A DNA stretch of 64,000 nucleotides from Pseudomonas brassicacearum (GCF_000585995.1 NZ_CP007410.1:2073430-2137429); one strand, 5' to 3'. Shown: positions 20,925-30,435, counted from the first letter of the stretch. Translations and numbers: made by a program. The notes: generated by a model from the letters alone, not told the origin.

Positions 20925-21126
20925 GGTGTGCCCTTGGGATTCTATTGATGTCAGCGGGTCGCAGGCATCATGGGGATGCAAGATGGGCTTTGATAGTCGG
21001 GGTTCGCGGTCGGCGATGTCAACGTGACATTAGTTGTTGGCTCACCGACGGAATCGAAGGGCATGGGTACCGGTTGCCTGTTGGACAAGCCAAAGAGAAG
21101 CCAGGCCTGTCTTTTTCATGACGGCA

Positions 21127-21441
21127 TCAAGACTTGGACATCGCCTGGTCAACCGCGGCGATCAGCTTCCCCAGGTCCTTCGGCGTGGCTTTGTGTATGA
21201 CACCGAACAGATAGGCCCGCTGTTCGTCTTCCTCGCTCATGTCGGTGAAGAACGCTTTCAGCTGCACATCCAGAACGTTGGCAAGCAGGAACAAGGCTTC
21301 GACGCTGGGGGTGTAGGTGCCGGTTTCGAAGCGGCTGATGGTTTTTGGGTCAAAACCGGTTTTTTCGCCAAGTTCAGCCTGAGTCAGCCCCGCTACTTTG
21401 CGATAGCGTCTGATGGCCGCACCCAAACTTGAAATTTGCAT
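21127..21441 (-). CDS. XRE family transcriptional regulator
   Basis: A 104-residue protein. Residues about 5-60 form a Cro/CI-type helix-turn-helix (GAAIRRYRKVAGLTQAELGE, then DPKTISRFETG). The remaining 40 residues are a short acidic/helical tail that may dimerise. It lies alone between a lipoprotein gene and a c-di-GMP signalling gene. The target is unknown; control of the divergent gene at 21770 is possible. Confidence 0.85.
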   Translation of the reverse strand: MQISSLGAAIRRYRKVAGLTQAELGEKTGFDPKTISRFETGTYTPSVEALFLLANVLDVQLKAFFTDMSEEDEQRAYLFGVIHKATPKDLGKLIAAVDQAMSKS

Positions 21442-21769
21442 CGCTTAATTCCCATTTAGAATCAAGAACTTAACGATAGATTTTTGCATTAGGCAACTGC
21501 ATGATTCATCACCTTGACTTGCAAAATGTGATGTGTTTCGTAGAATCGGCCTTTGGCACGGGTGTTTAGTGACCTGCTTCAGAAGCCGGGATGTGCGAAA
21601 AGAGTGGGTCTTGCGTTTCTTGCCGCGACACAAGGCAGGGGCCTGCTCCCTCTCTGGCAGTGCCTCCAGGGCCCGCGCTCCAGCTTATCTCAAGGTGTTT
21701 GAGCCTAGTTGATTTTCGCCTGTTCCAGAGGCGGTGCAACCGCGCGCGACAAATGAGCCTGACTCATGG
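21442..21769. other. Intergenic region upstream of the XRE and GGDEF/EAL genes
   Basis: 328 bp between divergent genes. The AT-rich part near the XRE gene has CATCAC at about 21508 and GTGATG at about 21528, an inverted pair that could be an XRE operator. I see no convincing small gene; short frames here lack ribosome binding sites. Confidence 0.35.
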
Positions 21770-23524
21770 ATGACTGCTTCGATGGATAAGAAGTACCGCA
21801 GAGCCGTTGACGCCGCCGCGATTTTTTCCGAAACCGATCTGAGCGGGCGCATCACTTACGTCAACGACCAATTTTGTAGCCTTTTTGGTTACCAGCGCGA
21901 TGAGTTGCTGGGTGCGAACCATCGCCTGCTCAATTCCGGCCAACACCCCGACGAGTTTTTCAGCACCATGTGGCACACCATTGCCCAGGGGCAGGTCTGG
22001 AAAGGGGAAATTTGTAACCGGGCCAAGGACGGAACGCTGCATTGGGTCGATACCACCCTGGTTCCGGTGATCGACGATGAGACCGGACAAGTCGAACGCT
22101 ACCTGGCGATTCGCTTCGACGTCAGTGAAAAGCGTCGGCTGTTGCACTCCTTGCAATGGCGGGTCGGACACGATGTGCTGACCGGGTTGCCCAACCGCAC
22201 CTACTTGTCCGAGCTGCTGGATCAGGCCCTGGCGTTCTCTCGCGCGGAAAATCTACCCCTGGCGGTGTGCATGCTCGACCTTGATGGCTTCAAGGCCGTC
22301 AACGATGGTCATGGCCACGCCAGTGGCGATCGGCTGTTGGTGGAGGTTGCCAGGCGTTTGCGCAGTATCGTGCGTGGCGAAGACGTGGTGGCTCGGTTGG
22401 CCGGGGACGAGTTCGTGCTGGTGCTGCGCCATGTGCGTGGAATGGATGAATTGAATGCCGCGCTGAATCGCGTATTGGTCGCCGTTTCAATGCCGTATGC
22501 CATCGACGGCAAGGGCATCAAGGTCTTCGCCAGCATTGGCGTCACGCTGTTCCCTTGGGACAACGAAAACGCCGAGACCCTGTTGCGCCACGCCGACCAG
22601 GCGATGTACGTGGCCAAACAAAGTGGCCGTAATCGTTTCCATCTGTTCGATGTGTCCCGGGACAAGGAGGTCCGGGCTACTTATCAGACTGTCGAACGGG
22701 TCCGCCAGGCGATGGCGACTCACGAGCTGCGGCTGCACTTCCAGCCCAAGGTCAATATGCGCAACGGCGCTGTGGTCGGCCTGGAGGCGTTGCTGCGCTG
22801 GAAACATCCACAGCGTGGCCTGATCCCTCCTCGGGAGTTCCTGCCGCTGGTAGAGGAAACCGACCTGATCGTCGAGATCGGCGAGTGGGTGATGGAGCAG
22901 GTGTTGACCCAGCTGCAGCAGTGGCAGCTGGCAGGGCAGGGCTGGCCAGTGAGCATCAATATCTCGGCACGGCATTTTCAGCGTACGGATTTCGTCGAGC
23001 GCCTGCGAGACGTCTTGGAGCGGCACCCGACGGTGTCTCCGCGCATGCTGGATCTGCAAATTGTCGAATCCGTCGCCGTGGAGAATCTCGCACATGTCAG
23101 TGCCTGCCTCCAGGCGTGTCAGGCCCTGGGCGTGGGGTTTTCACTGGGCGGCTTCGGTACGGGTTATTGCTCGCTCAACGACCTCAAGCACCTGCGCACG
23201 CAAACCATCAAGATCGACAAGGCCTTTGTCCGCGATATTCTCGATGACCGGGACGACTTGGCGCTGACCGAAGCGGTGATCGGCCTTGCCCGGGCGTTTG
23301 GTCGCCAAGTCGTCGCCGAGGGATTGGACAGCCTTGAACATGGGCAACTGCTGCTGCGCCTGGGCTGCGAGGTGGCGCAAGGCTATTTCATCGCCCGGCC
23401 CATGCCGCCCGAACTGGTTCCCGGGTGGGTGACGGGGTTCATTCCGCCGTTGCAATGGCAGCAGCGGCCAGGCATTCAGGGAGAGTCCGCCGCGGTTTCC
23501 GATGCTTCACTGCGACCCGTGTAG
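21770..23524 (+). CDS. PAS-GGDEF-EAL protein with a degenerate EAL domain
   Basis: A 584-residue cytoplasmic c-di-GMP signalling protein. A PAS domain (residues about 10-125) is followed by a GGDEF domain whose motif is AGDEF (211-215), preceded at the correct spacing by an RGED inhibitory-site motif. The C-terminal EAL domain keeps EAL (339-341), the NIS asparagine and the IKIDK lysine. It has LGGFGTGY where active enzymes have DDFGTGY, and LQIVES where they have an ExxE motif. Three metal ligands are thus lost and hydrolysis is unlikely. It may act as a cyclase or a c-di-GMP-responsive scaffold. Start codon uncertain (21770 or 21782; no strong ribosome site). The 3' end overlaps the convergent gene by 49 bp. 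Confidence 0.88.
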   Translation: MTASMDKKYRRAVDAAAIFSETDLSGRITYVNDQFCSLFGYQRDELLGANHRLLNSGQHPDEFFSTMWHTIAQGQVWKGEICNRAKDGTLHWVDTTLVPVIDDETGQVERYLAIRFDVSEKRRLLHSLQWRVGHDVLTGLPNRTYLSELLDQALAFSRAENLPLAVCMLDLDGFKAVNDGHGHASGDRLLVEVARRLRSIVRGEDVVARLAGDEFVLVLRHVRGMDELNAALNRVLVAVSMPYAIDGKGIKVFASIGVTLFPWDNENAETLLRHADQAMYVAKQSGRNRFHLFDVSRDKEVRATYQTVERVRQAMATHELRLHFQPKVNMRNGAVVGLEALLRWKHPQRGLIPPREFLPLVEETDLIVEIGEWVMEQVLTQLQQWQLAGQGWPVSINISARHFQRTDFVERLRDVLERHPTVSPRMLDLQIVESVAVENLAHVSACLQACQALGVGFSLGGFGTGYCSLNDLKHLRTQTIKIDKAFVRDILDDRDDLALTEAVIGLARAFGRQVVAEGLDSLEHGQLLLRLGCEVAQGYFIARPMPPELVPGWVTGFIPPLQWQQRPGIQGESAAVSDASLRPV

Positions 23525-24243
23525 AGCTGGATGATCGCGTCGATTTCCCCTGATATTTTCATTTTTTGCAAGGTGAGCAGAATGCGTTGCGCTGAAATTT
23601 TCAGGTCAGCGCGCACGTAACAACTCAACTGCTGTTGCTGGATAACTGCCACTTCGTGCAATTGCCGGTCAGCGGTATGCCGTTGATTGAACCAGTCCAG
23701 CGCCCACTGGTTGCTGACCGCATAGCGATAGCGGCCGGCCAGCAGTTTGGCCAGCACTTGTTCCTGGTTGCGCGCATCGTCACGCCGCAGGTGCCCGCCG
23801 TCGAACAGAGGCTGCAGGGTCGGATAGGAATAGCTGAGCACGGTGCCGATGGGCTGGAGCGGTAGCGTCGCTGGCGTCACCTCGGCGGGGGCGCTCGCGG
23901 TGCCGACGAGTATGTCGCGCTGGAAAAACAGCGGGACACTCCAGAGATAGTCGCCATCCTTGTCGGCAACCCAATCGGGGGTGACATAACAACGTATGTC
24001 GACTTCGCCGTGTTTCATGGCAGCGTCCAGGCGAGCGCGGGACAGGACGTGAAATTCAGCCGGCATGCCTATTTGGGTCGCCAGGCTGGTCATGATGTCG
24101 GGAATGATGCCCTGGGTCGGATGGCCCCGCTCGATCTGCACCATAGGCATGGCCCAGCCATCGCTGATGGCGAATCGCAACGGTACTTCTTCGGCAAAAC
24201 AGCCTGTACCCACCAACAGCAAAGCCCCCATGGCTGAGCGCAT
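23476..24243 (-). CDS. Periplasmic solute-binding protein, family 3 type
   Basis: A 255-residue protein with a signal peptide (MRSAMGALLLVGTGCFAEEV) and a bacterial SBP family 3 fold (LRFAISDGWAMPMVQIERG; LDAAMKHGEVDIRCYVTPDW; later YAVSNQWALDWFN). The cysteine in TGCFAEE does not look like a good lipobox. No ABC permease or ATPase genes lie nearby, so it may feed an unlinked transporter or be a sensor-like orphan. ATG 24243 has AGGAG just upstream and starts the signal peptide; an upstream extension to 24327 is unlikely. Its end overlaps the EAL gene tail by 49 bp. Confidence 0.82.
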   Translation of the reverse strand: MRSAMGALLLVGTGCFAEEVPLRFAISDGWAMPMVQIERGHPTQGIIPDIMTSLATQIGMPAEFHVLSRARLDAAMKHGEVDIRCYVTPDWVADKDGDYLWSVPLFFQRDILVGTASAPAEVTPATLPLQPIGTVLSYSYPTLQPLFDGGHLRRDDARNQEQVLAKLLAGRYRYAVSNQWALDWFNQRHTADRQLHEVAVIQQQQLSCYVRADLKISAQRILLTLQKMKISGEIDAIIQLYTGRSEASETAADSP

Positions 24244-24385
24244 AAACTCTCCTGACTGTGTAAAACCGGTCGACAACCGAGTCCCTGACCCAAGCTTAGT
24301 CAGATTAGACGAGTACACTGGATGCAATTTCGCCCCTGCTCCGCTAGCATTAGCCGCTTATGTTCCTTCGTTGCGACGGTTTTCG

Positions 24386-26452
24386 ATGAGTTATCAGGTT
24401 CTTGCACGTAAATGGCGTCCGCGCTCGTTCCGCGAAATGGTCGGCCAGACCCATGTGCTCAAGGCCCTGATCAACGCCTTGGACAGCCAGCGGCTGCACC
24501 ATGCCTATCTGTTCACCGGTACCCGTGGGGTGGGCAAGACCACCATCGCGCGGATCATCGCCAAGTGCCTGAACTGCGAAACCGGCATTACCTCCACGCC
24601 TTGCGGGGAGTGTTCGGTCTGCCGGGAAATCGATGAAGGTCGGTTCGTCGACCTGATCGAGATCGACGCCGCCAGCCGCACCAAGGTCGAAGACACCCGC
24701 GAGCTGCTCGACAACGTGCAGTACGCGCCGAGCCGTGGGCGCTTCAAGGTCTACCTGATCGACGAAGTGCACATGCTCTCCAGCCATTCTTTCAATGCGC
24801 TGCTCAAGACCCTCGAAGAACCGCCGCCCTACGTCAAGTTCATCCTGGCCACCACCGACCCGCAGAAACTTCCTGCGACGATTTTGTCGCGGTGCCTGCA
24901 GTTCTCCCTGAAGAACATGACGCCGGAACGGGTCGTCGAGCACCTGACCCACGTGCTGGGCGTCGAAAACGTACCGTTCGAAGACGATGCGCTGTGGCTA
25001 CTGGGCCGCGCCGCCGATGGTTCGATGCGAGATGCCATGAGCCTGACCGACCAGGCCATTGCTTTTGGTGAAGGCAAGGTCATGGCAGCCGATGTGCGGG
25101 CCATGCTGGGCACTCTCGATCACGGCCAGGTCTATGACGTGCTGCATGCGTTGATCGAAGGCGATGCGAAGGCGTTGCTCGAAGCGGTGCGTCACCTGGC
25201 CGAGCAGGGCCCGGACTGGAATGGCGTGCTCTCGGAAATCCTCAACGTGTTGCACCGTGTCGCCATCGCCCAGGCCTTGCCTGATGGCGTCGACAACGGC
25301 CACGGGGACCGTGATCGCGTGCTGGCCCTGGCCCAGGTGCTGCCCGCCGAGGACGTGCAGTTCTACTACCAAATGGGTCTGATCGGTCGTCGTGACCTGC
25401 CCTTGGCGCCGGACCCGCGCGGCGGCTTCGAAATGGTGTTGCTGCGAATGCTGGCGTTCCGACCGGCCGACACGGCGGACGCCCCGAGGCAACCGCTAAA
25501 GCCAGTGGGGATCAGCCAGGCCACAGCTGATTCCGCCAAGCCAGTGGCTGCCGCGCCCGTCGTTGCGCCGGCAGTCGCTCCGGCTCCGGTGGCTGTGGCC
25601 GAACCGGCCCCGACGCCTGTCCTTGCACCCATTGAGCCCGCGCCTGAACCGGTCGTCGAGGCCGTGCCCGAGCCGGTCGCCGAAGCGGTGATTGATCTGC
25701 CCTGGAACGACCCGGTCGAGCCCGAGATCGTCCAGCAGCCCGCTGTGGAACCGGTGTTGGAAACCACTGCCGAGCAGCCCGAATTGCCGCCGATGCCGTT
25801 GCCGACGCCCGATAGCGTGGTGCCCGATGCGCCGGAGTGGGTTGCTGCCCCGGTGCCTGAGCCGACAGTGGCCGACGTTGATGTCGCCACGCCGGGCATG
25901 GACCTGGACGACGAGCCTCCGCTGGACGAGGATTACATCGAGCCGGACATGGATTCGGCCTACAGCTACCTGGACGAGCTGGCCAGCGAGCACGCCGCCG
26001 AGCCAGCACCGGAGCCTGAGCCGGAACCCGCGGCGATGCCGGCCACCGGGCTGGCCCTGCAATGGCTGGAACTGTTCCCGAAACTGCCGATCACCGGCAT
26101 GACCGGCAGCATCGCCGCCAACTGCACGTTGATCTCCGTGGAGGGGGACCACTGGCTGCTGCACCTGGACCCGGCCCACAGCGCGCTGTTCAACGCGACC
26201 CAGCAGCGTCGTCTCAACGATGCGCTGAACCAGTACCACCAGCGCACCCTGACGCTGAGCATCGAGCTGATCAAGCCTGAGCAGGAAACCCCGGCCCAGG
26301 CCGCCTCTCGCCGCCGTGCCAACCGTCAGCGCGAAGCCGAGGAGTCGATCCATGGCGATCCGTTCATCCAGCAAATGATGCAACAGTTCGGCGCCGTGGT
26401 TCGTCACGATACTATCGAACCTGTCGAGGCCCCGGTTATCCAGGGCTCATAA
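24386..26452 (+). CDS. dnaX: DNA polymerase III subunits gamma and tau
   Basis: A 688-residue clamp-loader ATPase. Walker A GTRGVGKTT, a zinc-binding set (CLNCETG, TPCGECSVC), Walker B LIDEVHMLS and the sensor motif ILSRCLQF define domains I-II. A long Pro/Ala/Glu/Val-rich linker runs from about residue 370 to 560. A C-terminal tau-type domain follows (LALQWLELFPKLPITGM). The start MSYQVLARKWRPRSF at 24386 is the family N-terminus although no strong ribosome site is visible. I do not see the E. coli A6G frameshift site, so a gamma form is not predicted from it. It is followed by ybaB and, one gene later, recR. Confidence 0.95.
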   Translation: MSYQVLARKWRPRSFREMVGQTHVLKALINALDSQRLHHAYLFTGTRGVGKTTIARIIAKCLNCETGITSTPCGECSVCREIDEGRFVDLIEIDAASRTKVEDTRELLDNVQYAPSRGRFKVYLIDEVHMLSSHSFNALLKTLEEPPPYVKFILATTDPQKLPATILSRCLQFSLKNMTPERVVEHLTHVLGVENVPFEDDALWLLGRAADGSMRDAMSLTDQAIAFGEGKVMAADVRAMLGTLDHGQVYDVLHALIEGDAKALLEAVRHLAEQGPDWNGVLSEILNVLHRVAIAQALPDGVDNGHGDRDRVLALAQVLPAEDVQFYYQMGLIGRRDLPLAPDPRGGFEMVLLRMLAFRPADTADAPRQPLKPVGISQATADSAKPVAAAPVVAPAVAPAPVAVAEPAPTPVLAPIEPAPEPVVEAVPEPVAEAVIDLPWNDPVEPEIVQQPAVEPVLETTAEQPELPPMPLPTPDSVVPDAPEWVAAPVPEPTVADVDVATPGMDLDDEPPLDEDYIEPDMDSAYSYLDELASEHAAEPAPEPEPEPAAMPATGLALQWLELFPKLPITGMTGSIAANCTLISVEGDHWLLHLDPAHSALFNATQQRRLNDALNQYHQRTLTLSIELIKPEQETPAQAASRRRANRQREAEESIHGDPFIQQMMQQFGAVVRHDTIEPVEAPVIQGS

Positions 26453-26516
26453 CTGAAAGCGCCGGGCCGAACGGGCCGGGCGTGTAGTTTATCCAAGTAC
26501 TTTCGAGGTGATTCCC

Positions 26517-26855
26517 ATGATGAAAGGTGGCATGGCCGGCCTGATGAAGCAGGCGCAGCAGATGCAGGAAAAAATGGCCAAGATGCAGGAAGAACTGGCC
26601 AACGCCGAAGTCACCGGCAAGTCCGGTGGCGACATGGTGACGGTGGTCATGACCGGCCGCCACGACGTCAAGCGCGTCAGCATCGATCCGAGCGTGGTCG
26701 AAGGCTTGAGCGAAGACGACAAGGAAATGCTTGAAGCCCTGTTCGCCGCTGCGGTCAACGATGCCGTCCGCAAAATCGAAGCCAACAGCCAGGACAAGAT
26801 GTCTGGCATGACCGCCGGCATGCAACTGCCACCGGGCATGAAACTGCCGTTCTGA
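26517..26855 (+). CDS. ybaB: YbaB/EbfC family nucleoid-associated protein
   Basis: A 112-residue protein starting [17 protein letters not shown], the standard YbaB/EbfC N-terminal helix, with a Gly/Met-rich C-terminus ([16 protein letters not shown]). The family forms dimers that bind DNA. The genetic link dnaX-ybaB-recR is widely conserved and hints at a role in recombination or repair. GAGGTG sits 6 bases before ATG 26517. It lies 64 bp after dnaX and is probably in the same transcript; a terminator follows. Confidence 0.95.
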   Translation: MMKGGMAGLMKQAQQMQEKMAKMQEELANAEVTGKSGGDMVTVVMTGRHDVKRVSIDPSVVEGLSEDDKEMLEALFAAAVNDAVRKIEANSQDKMSGMTAGMQLPPGMKLPF

Positions 26856-26888
26856 TTCGCCATCCCGGTCGGGATGGGCTACACACAA

Positions 26889-26914
26889 TGCCAGGCATCG
26901 CGCCTGGCATTTTT
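26889..26914 (+). terminator. Terminator of the dnaX-ybaB unit
   Basis: TGCCAGGC and GCCTGGCA flank a 5-base loop and are followed by TTTTT, 33 bp after ybaB. Confidence 0.92.
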
Positions 26915-26950
26915 GTTTCTGTCCAAGGCAATGTGGTGGCTATGAGGCCG

Positions 26951-27050
26951 CTATCGCGAGCAAGCTCGCCCCCACACTGGATTGAAGTGTTCTCAATTGT
27001 GAGGTTCATCGCAGGTCCTATGTGGGAGCGAGCTTGCTCGCGATGCCGTC
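26951..27050. repeat. REP pair, GCGAGC subtype
   Basis: Inverted arms TATCGCGAGCAAGCTCGCCC and GTGGGAGCGAGCTTGCTCGC across about 50 bp, between the ybaB terminator and the oxidoreductase gene. Confidence 0.9.
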
Positions 27051-27143
27051 ACTGCGGTCCAACCAAACAAACATCGAACGCCGCCCCCTCGGCAATGGTC
27101 TGCTCCCTATACGTGTCACTCAACGATCAAGGAGAACGCTTCC

Positions 27144-28178
27144 ATGTCCCAAGCATCGACCTCCAACCAGCGCATCGTCCTCGCTTCCCGCCCCAAGGGT
27201 GCGCCCACCCCGGACAATTTCCGCCTTGAACAGGTGGCGCTGCCGGACTTGGTGGACGGGCAGATCCTGCTCAAGACGCTGTTCCTGTCCCTGGACCCCT
27301 ACATGCGCGGGCGAATGAGTGACGCACCGTCCTACGCCGCACCGGTGAAAATCGACGAAGTGATGACCGGTGGGGCTGTCAGCCGCGTGGAGCGCTCGAT
27401 GCACCCGAAATTCCAAGAGGGCGATCTGGTGGTGGGCGCCACGGGTTGGCAGAGCCACAGCATCAGTGAGGGGCGCAACGTAATCCCCATCCCGTCCGGA
27501 ATGCCCAGCCCGTCGATGGCCTTGGGTGTGCTGGGCATGCCGGGTATGACCGCGTACATGGGGCTAATGGACATCGGCCAGCCCAAGGCCGGGGAAACCC
27601 TGGTGGTGGCGGCGGCTTCGGGCGCCGTGGGCTCGGTGGTCGGCCAGGTGGCGAAGATCAAGGGCCTGCGAGTGGTCGGTGTGGCGGGCGGCAAGGAGAA
27701 ATGCCAATACGTGGTCGACGAGCTGGGGTTCGACGCCTGCGTCGATCACAAGGCTGAAAACTTTGCCGAAGCGTTGGCCAAGGCTTGTGACAAGGGCATC
27801 GACATCTACTACGAAAATGTCGGGGGCAAAGTCTTCGACGCGGTGGTGCCGTTGCTCAACGCCAAGGCGCGCATCCCGCTTTGCGGCCTGATCTCGGCCT
27901 ACAACACGCACGAAGCGCCGAGCGGTCCGGATCGCTTGCCGCAACTGCAGCGTACCTTGTTGAACAAGCGCGTGCGGATCCAGGGTTTTATTGTGTTTGA
28001 CGATTACGGTGACCGCCAGCCGGAGTTCATCAGTGCCATGGCGCCCTGGGTGCGCGATGGCAAAGTCAAGTTCCGCGAAGACGTGGTCGATGGCCTGGAG
28101 AATGCGCCGCAGGCCTTTATCGGTCTGCTGGAAGGGCGCAACTTCGGCAAGCTGGTGGTGCGGGTGGCGCAGGATTGA
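27144..28178 (+). CDS. NADP-dependent oxidoreductase (zinc-less MDR, CurA-like)
   Basis: A 344-residue medium-chain dehydrogenase/reductase. The N-terminal GroES-like domain includes LDPYMRGRM, typical of the leukotriene B4 dehydrogenase / CurA group. The nucleotide-binding motif is AASGAVGSVVGQVAKIKG, and YYENVGGKVFDAV follows. Catalytic zinc ligands are absent, as in this group, which reduces alpha,beta double bonds of ketones or aldehydes with NADPH. AAGGAGAAC precedes the ATG. The physiological substrate is unknown. Confidence 0.9.
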   Translation: MSQASTSNQRIVLASRPKGAPTPDNFRLEQVALPDLVDGQILLKTLFLSLDPYMRGRMSDAPSYAAPVKIDEVMTGGAVSRVERSMHPKFQEGDLVVGATGWQSHSISEGRNVIPIPSGMPSPSMALGVLGMPGMTAYMGLMDIGQPKAGETLVVAAASGAVGSVVGQVAKIKGLRVVGVAGGKEKCQYVVDELGFDACVDHKAENFAEALAKACDKGIDIYYENVGGKVFDAVVPLLNAKARIPLCGLISAYNTHEAPSGPDRLPQLQRTLLNKRVRIQGFIVFDDYGDRQPEFISAMAPWVRDGKVKFREDVVDGLENAPQAFIGLLEGRNFGKLVVRVAQD

Positions 28179-28244
28179 GTATTTGACGCTAATCGGAGGC
28201 GCGGGTATAAACCGCGTCTCGTTGTTATGTCGGACATTTCCTCC

Positions 28245-28847
28245 ATGAGCTTCAGCCCTTTGATTCGCCAACTGATCGATGCCCTGCGAACTTTGCCAGG
28301 TGTGGGTCAGAAAACTGCCCAGCGCATGGCGTTGCAATTGCTTGAGCGTGATCGCAGCGGCGGTTCGCGCCTGGCCCAGGCCCTGAGCCAGGCCATGGAA
28401 GGGGTCGGGCATTGCCGTCTATGCCGCACTCTCACGGAAGACGACCTTTGCCCACAATGTGCCGACCCGCGTCGGGACGACAGCCTGCTGTGTGTCGTGG
28501 AAGGGCCGATGGATGTGTACGCGGTGGAGCAGACCGGTTTCCGGGGGCGTTATTTCGTGCTCAAGGGCCATTTGTCACCGCTCGACGGCTTGGGCCCTGA
28601 AGCCATCGGCATTCCGCAGTTGGTCGCCCGGATTGAAGAGGCGGGCACGTTTACGGAAGTCATTCTCGCCACCAACCCGACGGTCGAAGGCGAAGCCACC
28701 GCCCACTACATCGCCCAGTTGCTGAACAACAAAGGCCTGATCGCCTCCCGCATCGCCCACGGCGTGCCGTTGGGTGGCGAGCTGGAGTTGGTGGACGGCG
28801 GGACGCTGGCGCATTCGTTTGCCGGGCGCAAGCCGATCGCGTTGTAA
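28245..28847 (+). CDS. recR: Recombination mediator protein RecR
   Basis: A 200-residue RecR: an N-terminal helix-hairpin-helix ([17 protein letters not shown]), a Cys4 zinc finger ([16 protein letters not shown]) and a Toprim domain starting [17 protein letters not shown]. It works with RecF/RecO to load RecA on gapped DNA. The frame is open six codons upstream, but [10 protein letters not shown] at 28245 is the family start. It is separated from ybaB by one oxidoreductase gene. Confidence 0.95.
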   Translation: MSFSPLIRQLIDALRTLPGVGQKTAQRMALQLLERDRSGGSRLAQALSQAMEGVGHCRLCRTLTEDDLCPQCADPRRDDSLLCVVEGPMDVYAVEQTGFRGRYFVLKGHLSPLDGLGPEAIGIPQLVARIEEAGTFTEVILATNPTVEGEATAHYIAQLLNNKGLIASRIAHGVPLGGELELVDGGTLAHSFAGRKPIAL

Positions 28848-28860
28848 CCTCTACACAGTA

Positions 28861-28952
28861 CCTGTGGGAGCTAGCTTGCTCGCGATGGCGGTGGATCAGT
28901 CAACATCTATGTGACTGATAAATCGCTATCGCGAGCAAGCTAGCTCCCACAG
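28861..28952. repeat. REP pair with matched GCTAGC arms
   Basis: Both arms carry the same variant: GTGGGAGCTAGCTTGCTCGC and its exact complement, separated by about 50 bp. It lies between the convergent recR and apt genes. Confidence 0.92.
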
Positions 28953-28972
28953 GTTCAGTGGTTGTCTGGCAA

Positions 28973-29521
28973 CTATCTTTCGCTGAGCGAAAACTGCGTC
29001 AAGCAGAATGTCGCAATCCCCATGTCTTCCAGACGCTGGGAACCGAGCAATTCTGGCAAATCAATAATCGCCGCCGCTTCGTGGACCTTGGCGCCCATGC
29101 GGCGGATCAGGTTGGCGGCGGCGATCAGCGTGCCGCCGGTGGCGATCAGGTCATCGAACATCACCACCGAATCACCCTCGCACAGGCTGTCGGCATGCAC
29201 TTCCAGGAAGGCTTCGCCGTATTCGGTCTGGTACCCCTCGGCCAGCACATCCGCAGGCAGCTTGCCTTGCTTGCGGAACAGCACCAGCGGTTTGTTCAAT
29301 TGATAGGCCAGGATCGAACCGATCAGGAAACCGCGCGCATCCATCGCGCCGATGTGAGTGAACTCGGCCTCGACATAACGGTGAGCGAAGCTGTCCATCA
29401 CCAGCCGCAGGGCGGTGGGGGACTGGAATAACGGGGTAATGTCGCGAAAGATCACGCCTGGCTTGGGGAAGTCGATCACGGGGCGGATCAGGGATTTGAT
29501 GTCGAAGGAGTCGAAGACCAT
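28973..29521 (-). CDS. apt: Adenine phosphoribosyltransferase
   Basis: A 182-residue type I phosphoribosyltransferase that makes AMP from adenine and PRPP. The PRPP-binding loop is [14 protein letters not shown]. The flexible-loop region ([19 protein letters not shown]) and the [13 protein letters not shown] N-terminal segment ([10 protein letters not shown]) are all as expected for Apt. The frame is intact and of normal length. The next gene upstream is anr, transcribed the same way 85 bp away. Confidence 0.95.
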   Translation of the reverse strand: MVFDSFDIKSLIRPVIDFPKPGVIFRDITPLFQSPTALRLVMDSFAHRYVEAEFTHIGAMDARGFLIGSILAYQLNKPLVLFRKQGKLPADVLAEGYQTEYGEAFLEVHADSLCEGDSVVMFDDLIATGGTLIAAANLIRRMGAKVHEAAAIIDLPELLGSQRLEDMGIATFCLTQFSLSER

Positions 29522-29606
29522 CGGGGGAGTCCTGGGTGAGCTGCAAACGCGGCAGTATAGCGCGGCTGGGGCTATCCCTCAGCCCCCCCGCAGCCGCGCT
29601 TGTCCG

Positions 29607-30341
29607 TCAGCCGTCGAGCGAGCCGCCGGCCAGGGCGCAGAGCTGGATCGGGTCGAGAATGTGAATTTCCTTGCCTTCGGCCGCGATCAACTCATTCTGC
29701 TGGAAACGGGTGAACACCCGGGATACGGTTTCCACCGCCAGGCCCAGGTAATTGCCGATTTCGTTGCGCGACATACTCAGGCGGAACTGGTTGGCCGAGA
29801 ACCCGCGGGCGCGGAAGCGTGCCGAGAGGTTGACCAGGAACGTGGCGATGCGCTCGTCGGCGGTTTTTTTCGAGAGCAACAGCATCATTTGCTGATCGTC
29901 ACGGATTTCCCGGCTCATGACCCGCATCAACTGGCGACGCAGTTGCGGCAACTGTATGGCCAACTCGTCCAGGCGATCAAAGGGAATTTCGCACACCGAG
30001 GTGGTTTCCAGCGCCTGGGCCGAGACTGGATGGCTCTCGGTGTCCATCCCGGATAACCCCACCAGCTCGCTGGGCAGGTGGAAGCCGGTGAGCTGCTCTT
30101 CGCCGCCATCGCTCAGGTTAAAGGTTTTCAAGGCGCCCGAGCGCACGGCATAGACGGAATCGAAGGTGTCGCCCTGACGAAACAGGAATTCACCTTTTTT
30201 CAACGGGCGGCCCCGTTTAACGATGTCGTCCAGCGCTTCCATGTCCTCCAGGTTCAGCGAAAGTGGCAGGCAGAGGGGGGCCAGGCTGCAATCCTTGCAA
30301 TGGGCCTGGCTGTGAGCGCGCAGTTTGACTGGCTCGGACAT
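29607..30341 (-). CDS. anr: Anaerobic/low-oxygen transcriptional regulator Anr (Fnr family)
   Basis: A 244-residue Crp/Fnr regulator. The N-terminal cysteines [10 protein letters not shown] plus the cysteine in TSVCEIPF form the four-cysteine set that holds the oxygen-sensitive [4Fe-4S] cluster. The C-terminal recognition helix [15 protein letters not shown] is the FNR type that reads TTGAT-N4-ATCAA. It switches on microaerobic genes when oxygen falls. The likely targets hemN, ccoG and ccoN2 are in this window with matching sites. I see no site of good quality in its own 94-bp upstream region. Confidence 0.95.
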   Translation of the reverse strand: MSEPVKLRAHSQAHCKDCSLAPLCLPLSLNLEDMEALDDIVKRGRPLKKGEFLFRQGDTFDSVYAVRSGALKTFNLSDGGEEQLTGFHLPSELVGLSGMDTESHPVSAQALETTSVCEIPFDRLDELAIQLPQLRRQLMRVMSREIRDDQQMMLLLSKKTADERIATFLVNLSARFRARGFSANQFRLSMSRNEIGNYLGLAVETVSRVFTRFQQNELIAAEGKEIHILDPIQLCALAGGSLDG

Positions 30342-30435
30342 TTCTTAAATCCTTGTGGGAAATCACACATAAGGCGTAAGGGTACCCCAGCGCAGGCACT
30401 CCGGCCAGTGTGGTTTCGTCGTCAAATTGTCGCGC

